Positions 61,466-64,000 of a stretch of DNA of 64,000 nt are shown in pieces. Every line of letters begins with the position of its first letter. The stretch's first letter is position 1. The notes under the pieces were generated by a model. It had not been told where the DNA came from. It saw only the letters and a list, made by a program, of their open reading frames with translations, and did not search any database. The translations under genes and the position numbers were made by a program. Where the stretch lies: positions 86,818-150,817 of the forward strand of contig NZ_ANBB01000021.1 in assembly GCF_000341105.1 (NCBI RefSeq), written 5' to 3'. The DNA is from Nocardiopsis potens DSM 45234 (GTDB taxonomy: Bacteria > Actinomycetota > Actinomycetes > Streptosporangiales > Streptosporangiaceae).

Positions 61466-63175
61466 TCAGTCCTCGGGGAGCTCGACCGGGGCCAGCTCGT
61501 CGAAGAGGTCGCCCGGACCGGGGTTGGCCGGGTCGGTGGCCCCGCCGAAGTGGGTCATCACGCCCCACACCGCGTTCAGCGCGGTCTGCACCGCGCCCTC
61601 GGCCCACCCCGCGGTCCAGGAGATGTCGTCCCCCGCGAGGAACAGGCCGCGGTGCCGCTCCGCCAGGGCGTCCTGCTTGAAGTGGGTGAACAGCCGCCGC
61701 TGGTAGCGGTAGTGGCCGGGCAGGTTGGCCTTGAAGGCGCCCATGAAGTAGGGCTCGGCCTCCCAGGACACGGTCACCGGGTCGCCGATGACGTGCGAGC
61801 GGATGTCCACGTCCGGGTAGATCTGGGCGAGCGAGTTGAGCATGACGTCCATCCGCTCCCGGGGGGAGAGCGGCAGCCACTTCAGCGAGTCGTCGCACCA
61901 GGTGTAGGAGAGGCAGATGGCCGCGGGGCCGTCGTCCTCGCCCTCCAGCAGGTAGGTGCCGCGGGTCATCCGGTCGGTGAGCGTCATGCTCATCGCGTCC
62001 CGGCCGGTCTCCGGGTCGGTGTCCTTCCAGAACGGCCGGTCGACCGGGACGAAGAGCTTGGAGGACTCCATGTAGTGGGTGCGCTCGATGGCGGTCCAGT
62101 GGTCGATCGGCAGCAGCGACTCGTCGCACTCGATCTTGCTGAGCAGCATCCAGCTCTGCGCGGTGAAGACCGCCGCCGGGTAGGTGCGGATCGCGCCGGA
62201 GGCGTCGGTGACGGTGATGTTGCCGGCCGGGTTCCCCTGGGCGGCGGTGCGGCGCAGCGCGGTGACGGCCGGGCGGGGGTCGCCGCCGTGCAGCGAGGCC
62301 AGGCTGGTGCCGGGCGCCCAGTGCACGGTCTTGTCCGGGGCGTGCTCCCAGAGCCAGTGCGGGAGCCGCTGGATGCCGCCGACCACGCTCATGTGGTCGT
62401 CGTCGGCGCCGGTGTAGGTGACCCGGAGGATCTCCAGGATGGAGTTGGGGAAGTCGGTGTCCCAGCCGCCGGTGCCGAAGCCGACCTGGCCGAAGATCTC
62501 CCGGTGCCGGAACGAGGAGAACGCCGGGGAGTCGCAGAGGAAGCCGTAGAAGGTCTGGTTGTCCAGCCGGGCGACCAGGTCGTTCCAGATCTCCTTCATC
62601 GCCGCGACGTCGCGCTCCCGGATGGCGCGCTGCATCTCGGAGTGCCGGGCGCCCTCCTCCAGGGTGGTGTTCCAGGCCCGGGCCACCTCCCGGTAGACCT
62701 CGGGCAGGTCGTCGGTGGTGCGGGCGTAGTGCGACTCGCCCTTGAGGTCGACCACGGTGCTGGGGGTGGCCGGCGCGAGCGGGTTGGGGAACTCCTCGGT
62801 GCGCAGCCCGGCCTTGTCGATGTAGTGGAAGAAGGAGGTGGAGGAGGGCGGGAAGCGCATCGCGCCCATCTCCGCGACGACGTCGTCCGGGCAGCCGGGG
62901 AGGTTCCGGGTGCGCAGCCGGCCGCCGAGCTCGTCGGCCTCGTAGACGACGGGGCGCAGCCCCATCTTCATCAGCTCGTAGGCGGTGATCAGGCCGGACA
63001 GGCCGCCGCCGATGACCGCGACCTCGGTGCCGAACCGCTCCGGCGGGACCGACCCCAGCCCGGCGGGGTGCGCCAGGTAGTCGTCGTAGCCGAACGGGAA
63101 GTCCGGCCCGCACATGGTGAGCGGGCGCTCCTCGGAGCCGCCGCCGGGGGCGGCGGTGGGCACGGCTGACGTCAT
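61466..63175 (-). CDS. davB: L-lysine 2-monooxygenase (DavB-like flavin amine oxidase)
   Basis: 569 residues, near the length of DavB of Pseudomonas putida. FAD-binding VAVIGGGLSGLITAYELMKMGL with YEADELGGRLRT follow the DavB sequence as I recall it, as do GPDFPFGYDDYLAHPAGLGS at the N terminus, GQVGFGTGGWDTDFPNSILE and GDPVTVSWEAEPYFMGAFK. The enzyme oxidatively decarboxylates L-lysine to 5-aminovaleramide with O2. The nitrilase gene 60 bp upstream on the same strand is the expected next enzyme. ATG 63175 has GGAGGA 8 nt upstream. Confidence 0.88.
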   Translation of the reverse strand: MTSAVPTAAPGGGSEERPLTMCGPDFPFGYDDYLAHPAGLGSVPPERFGTEVAVIGGGLSGLITAYELMKMGLRPVVYEADELGGRLRTRNLPGCPDDVVAEMGAMRFPPSSTSFFHYIDKAGLRTEEFPNPLAPATPSTVVDLKGESHYARTTDDLPEVYREVARAWNTTLEEGARHSEMQRAIRERDVAAMKEIWNDLVARLDNQTFYGFLCDSPAFSSFRHREIFGQVGFGTGGWDTDFPNSILEILRVTYTGADDDHMSVVGGIQRLPHWLWEHAPDKTVHWAPGTSLASLHGGDPRPAVTALRRTAAQGNPAGNITVTDASGAIRTYPAAVFTAQSWMLLSKIECDESLLPIDHWTAIERTHYMESSKLFVPVDRPFWKDTDPETGRDAMSMTLTDRMTRGTYLLEGEDDGPAAICLSYTWCDDSLKWLPLSPRERMDVMLNSLAQIYPDVDIRSHVIGDPVTVSWEAEPYFMGAFKANLPGHYRYQRRLFTHFKQDALAERHRGLFLAGDDISWTAGWAEGAVQTALNAVWGVMTHFGGATDPANPGPGDLFDELAPVELPED

Positions 63176-63234
63176 CGCGTGGTTCCTCCAGGAAATCGGT
63201 GGTCGGCCGGGGGCCGGGGGCGGGGCGGCGGAGT

Positions 63235-64000
63235 TCAGGCCGGTCCGGTCAGCGCCCGGTACAGGTCGGGGCGGCGGTCCCGCAGGTAGCCGGCCTCGCC
63301 GGCGCGGGCCGCGGCGATCGCCGCGGGGTCGGCCTCGGCGATGAGCAGCTCCTCGCCGGCACCGGCCCGGGCCAGTTCGGCGCCGTCCGGGCCGACCAGG
63401 GTGCTCAGGCCGCAGTAGTCCAGGTCGCCCTCGGTGTCGCAGCGGTTCGCGTAGGCGATGAAGATCTGGTTCTCCATCGCCCTGACCGGGACCAGGGCGG
63501 TGGCCACCTCGGTCGCCGGGTGCATCAGCGCGGTGGGCACGAGCAGGAGTTCGGTCCCGGCCAGCGCGTGCGCCCGCACCGCCTCGGGGAACTCCACGTC
63601 GTAGCAGATCAGCAGGCCGATCCGGAGGCCGCCCAGGTCGGCCTGGACGACCGGCTCGCTCCCGGGGGCGAAGGCGGACCGGTCCAGCTCGCCGTAGAGG
63701 TGGGTCTTGCGGTAGACGGCGCGCTCGGCGCCGGCCGCGTCGACCAGCCGGACCGCGTTGCGGACCGGGCCGCCGTCGCGCTCGGGCCAGCCGTAGGCGA
63801 TGGCGATGCCGGCCTCGGCGGCGATCCGCTGCACCTCCCGCCCGATCGGGCCGTCCGCGGGCTCGGCGAGCTCCGCGGTCCGCCCGCCGATGGCGTAGCC
63901 GGTGATCGAGCACTCCGGCCCGACCAGCAGGTCCGCTCCGGCATCGGCGGCCCGCCGGGCGGTGCGCCCGAGCCGCTCCAGCGCGGCGGGGGCGTCCCCC
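63235..64000 (-). CDS. davA: 5-aminopentanamidase (DavA-like nitrilase), N terminus beyond window
   Basis: Nitrilase-superfamily amidase, about 255 residues visible; the start lies past position 64000. Catalytic triad: Glu in LLVGPECSITGY, Lys in YRKTHLYGELDRS, Cys in GLLICYDVEFPE. YRKTHLxGELDRSxFxPG and LxYCGxSxxxGPDG match DavA, which converts 5-aminovaleramide to 5-aminovalerate. Same strand as davB with 60 bp between, so probably davA-davB cotranscribed. Confidence 0.87.
   Translation of the reverse strand, partial: GDAPAALERLGRTARRAADAGADLLVGPECSITGYAIGGRTAELAEPADGPIGREVQRIAAEAGIAIAYGWPERDGGPVRNAVRLVDAAGAERAVYRKTHLYGELDRSAFAPGSEPVVQADLGGLRIGLLICYDVEFPEAVRAHALAGTELLLVPTALMHPATEVATALVPVRAMENQIFIAYANRCDTEGDLDYCGLSTLVGPDGAELARAGAGEELLIAEADPAAIAAARAGEAGYLRDRRPDLYRALTGPA

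Overview
This is a very high G+C window with GTG starts, ATGA/GTGA stop-start overlaps, an actinobacterial-type accessory secA2, an orphan conservon-type GTPase, F420/flavin-type LLM oxidoreductases and large LuxR-type ATPase regulators. Together these point to a filamentous actinomycete, most likely Nocardiopsis or a relative; the genus is an inference. No tRNA, rRNA, CRISPR array, phage block or replication origin was seen.

Layout. 0-11.4 kb is a catabolic block: two AMP-forming acyl-CoA ligases, a cyclase-family hydrolase, a serine beta-lactamase-like esterase, an SDR, an isochorismatase-fold protein, a DUF35 Zn-ribbon protein, a VOC protein and an ADP-forming acyl-CoA synthetase. 12.1-19.4 kb holds a NarL-type two-component pair, secA2, and a LolD/FtsX-type ABC exporter; the two-component and ABC promoters share a palindrome. 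19.5-23.8 kb has a CvnD-like GTPase, an NCS2 permease and a eukaryote-like hisS. 25.5-32.1 kb holds two AAA/TPR/LuxR regulators and a truncated adenylation-domain protein. 32.6-36.9 kb has an LLM oxidoreductase, an esterase, an anti-sigma-type kinase and a CooC-like ATPase. 37.5-42.6 kb is an opp/dpp-type peptide or metal ABC operon. 42.6-44.8 kb is a phosphotransacetylase remnant split by a tnpB element. 45.0-50.0 kb is a branched-chain-type ABC transporter with a LivH-LivM-LivF fusion. 50.2-55.2 kb is an ALDH / ADH / hydrolase / LLM catabolic operon. 56.7-58.0 kb holds a membrane protein and a nucleotidyltransferase-fold partner. 58.0-64 kb has a GNAT, a secreted peptidase-like hydrolase, an Lrp regulator and the davAB lysine-to-5-aminovalerate pair.

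The most unusual content is non-coding. Two loci (23.8-25.2 kb and 55.3-56.66 kb) share one architecture: an array of 71- and 77-bp units pointing inward, a core of about 470 bp, then the same units in reverse orientation. The second core is the reverse complement of the first and remains highly similar over its whole length. The core carries its own inverted repeats. Conserved peptides change frame between the copies, so conservation acts on nucleic acid, not protein. I do not recognise this as any named element and consider it the best candidate for something undescribed.

Regulatory signals that tie genes together: an 18-bp palindrome (ACCWAGCG-NN-CGCTWGGT) recurs at three catabolic promoters (5.4, 33.5 and 50.0 kb), and the GGGTRGGGC palindrome precedes both the two-component operon and the ABC exporter at almost the same distance from the start codon.
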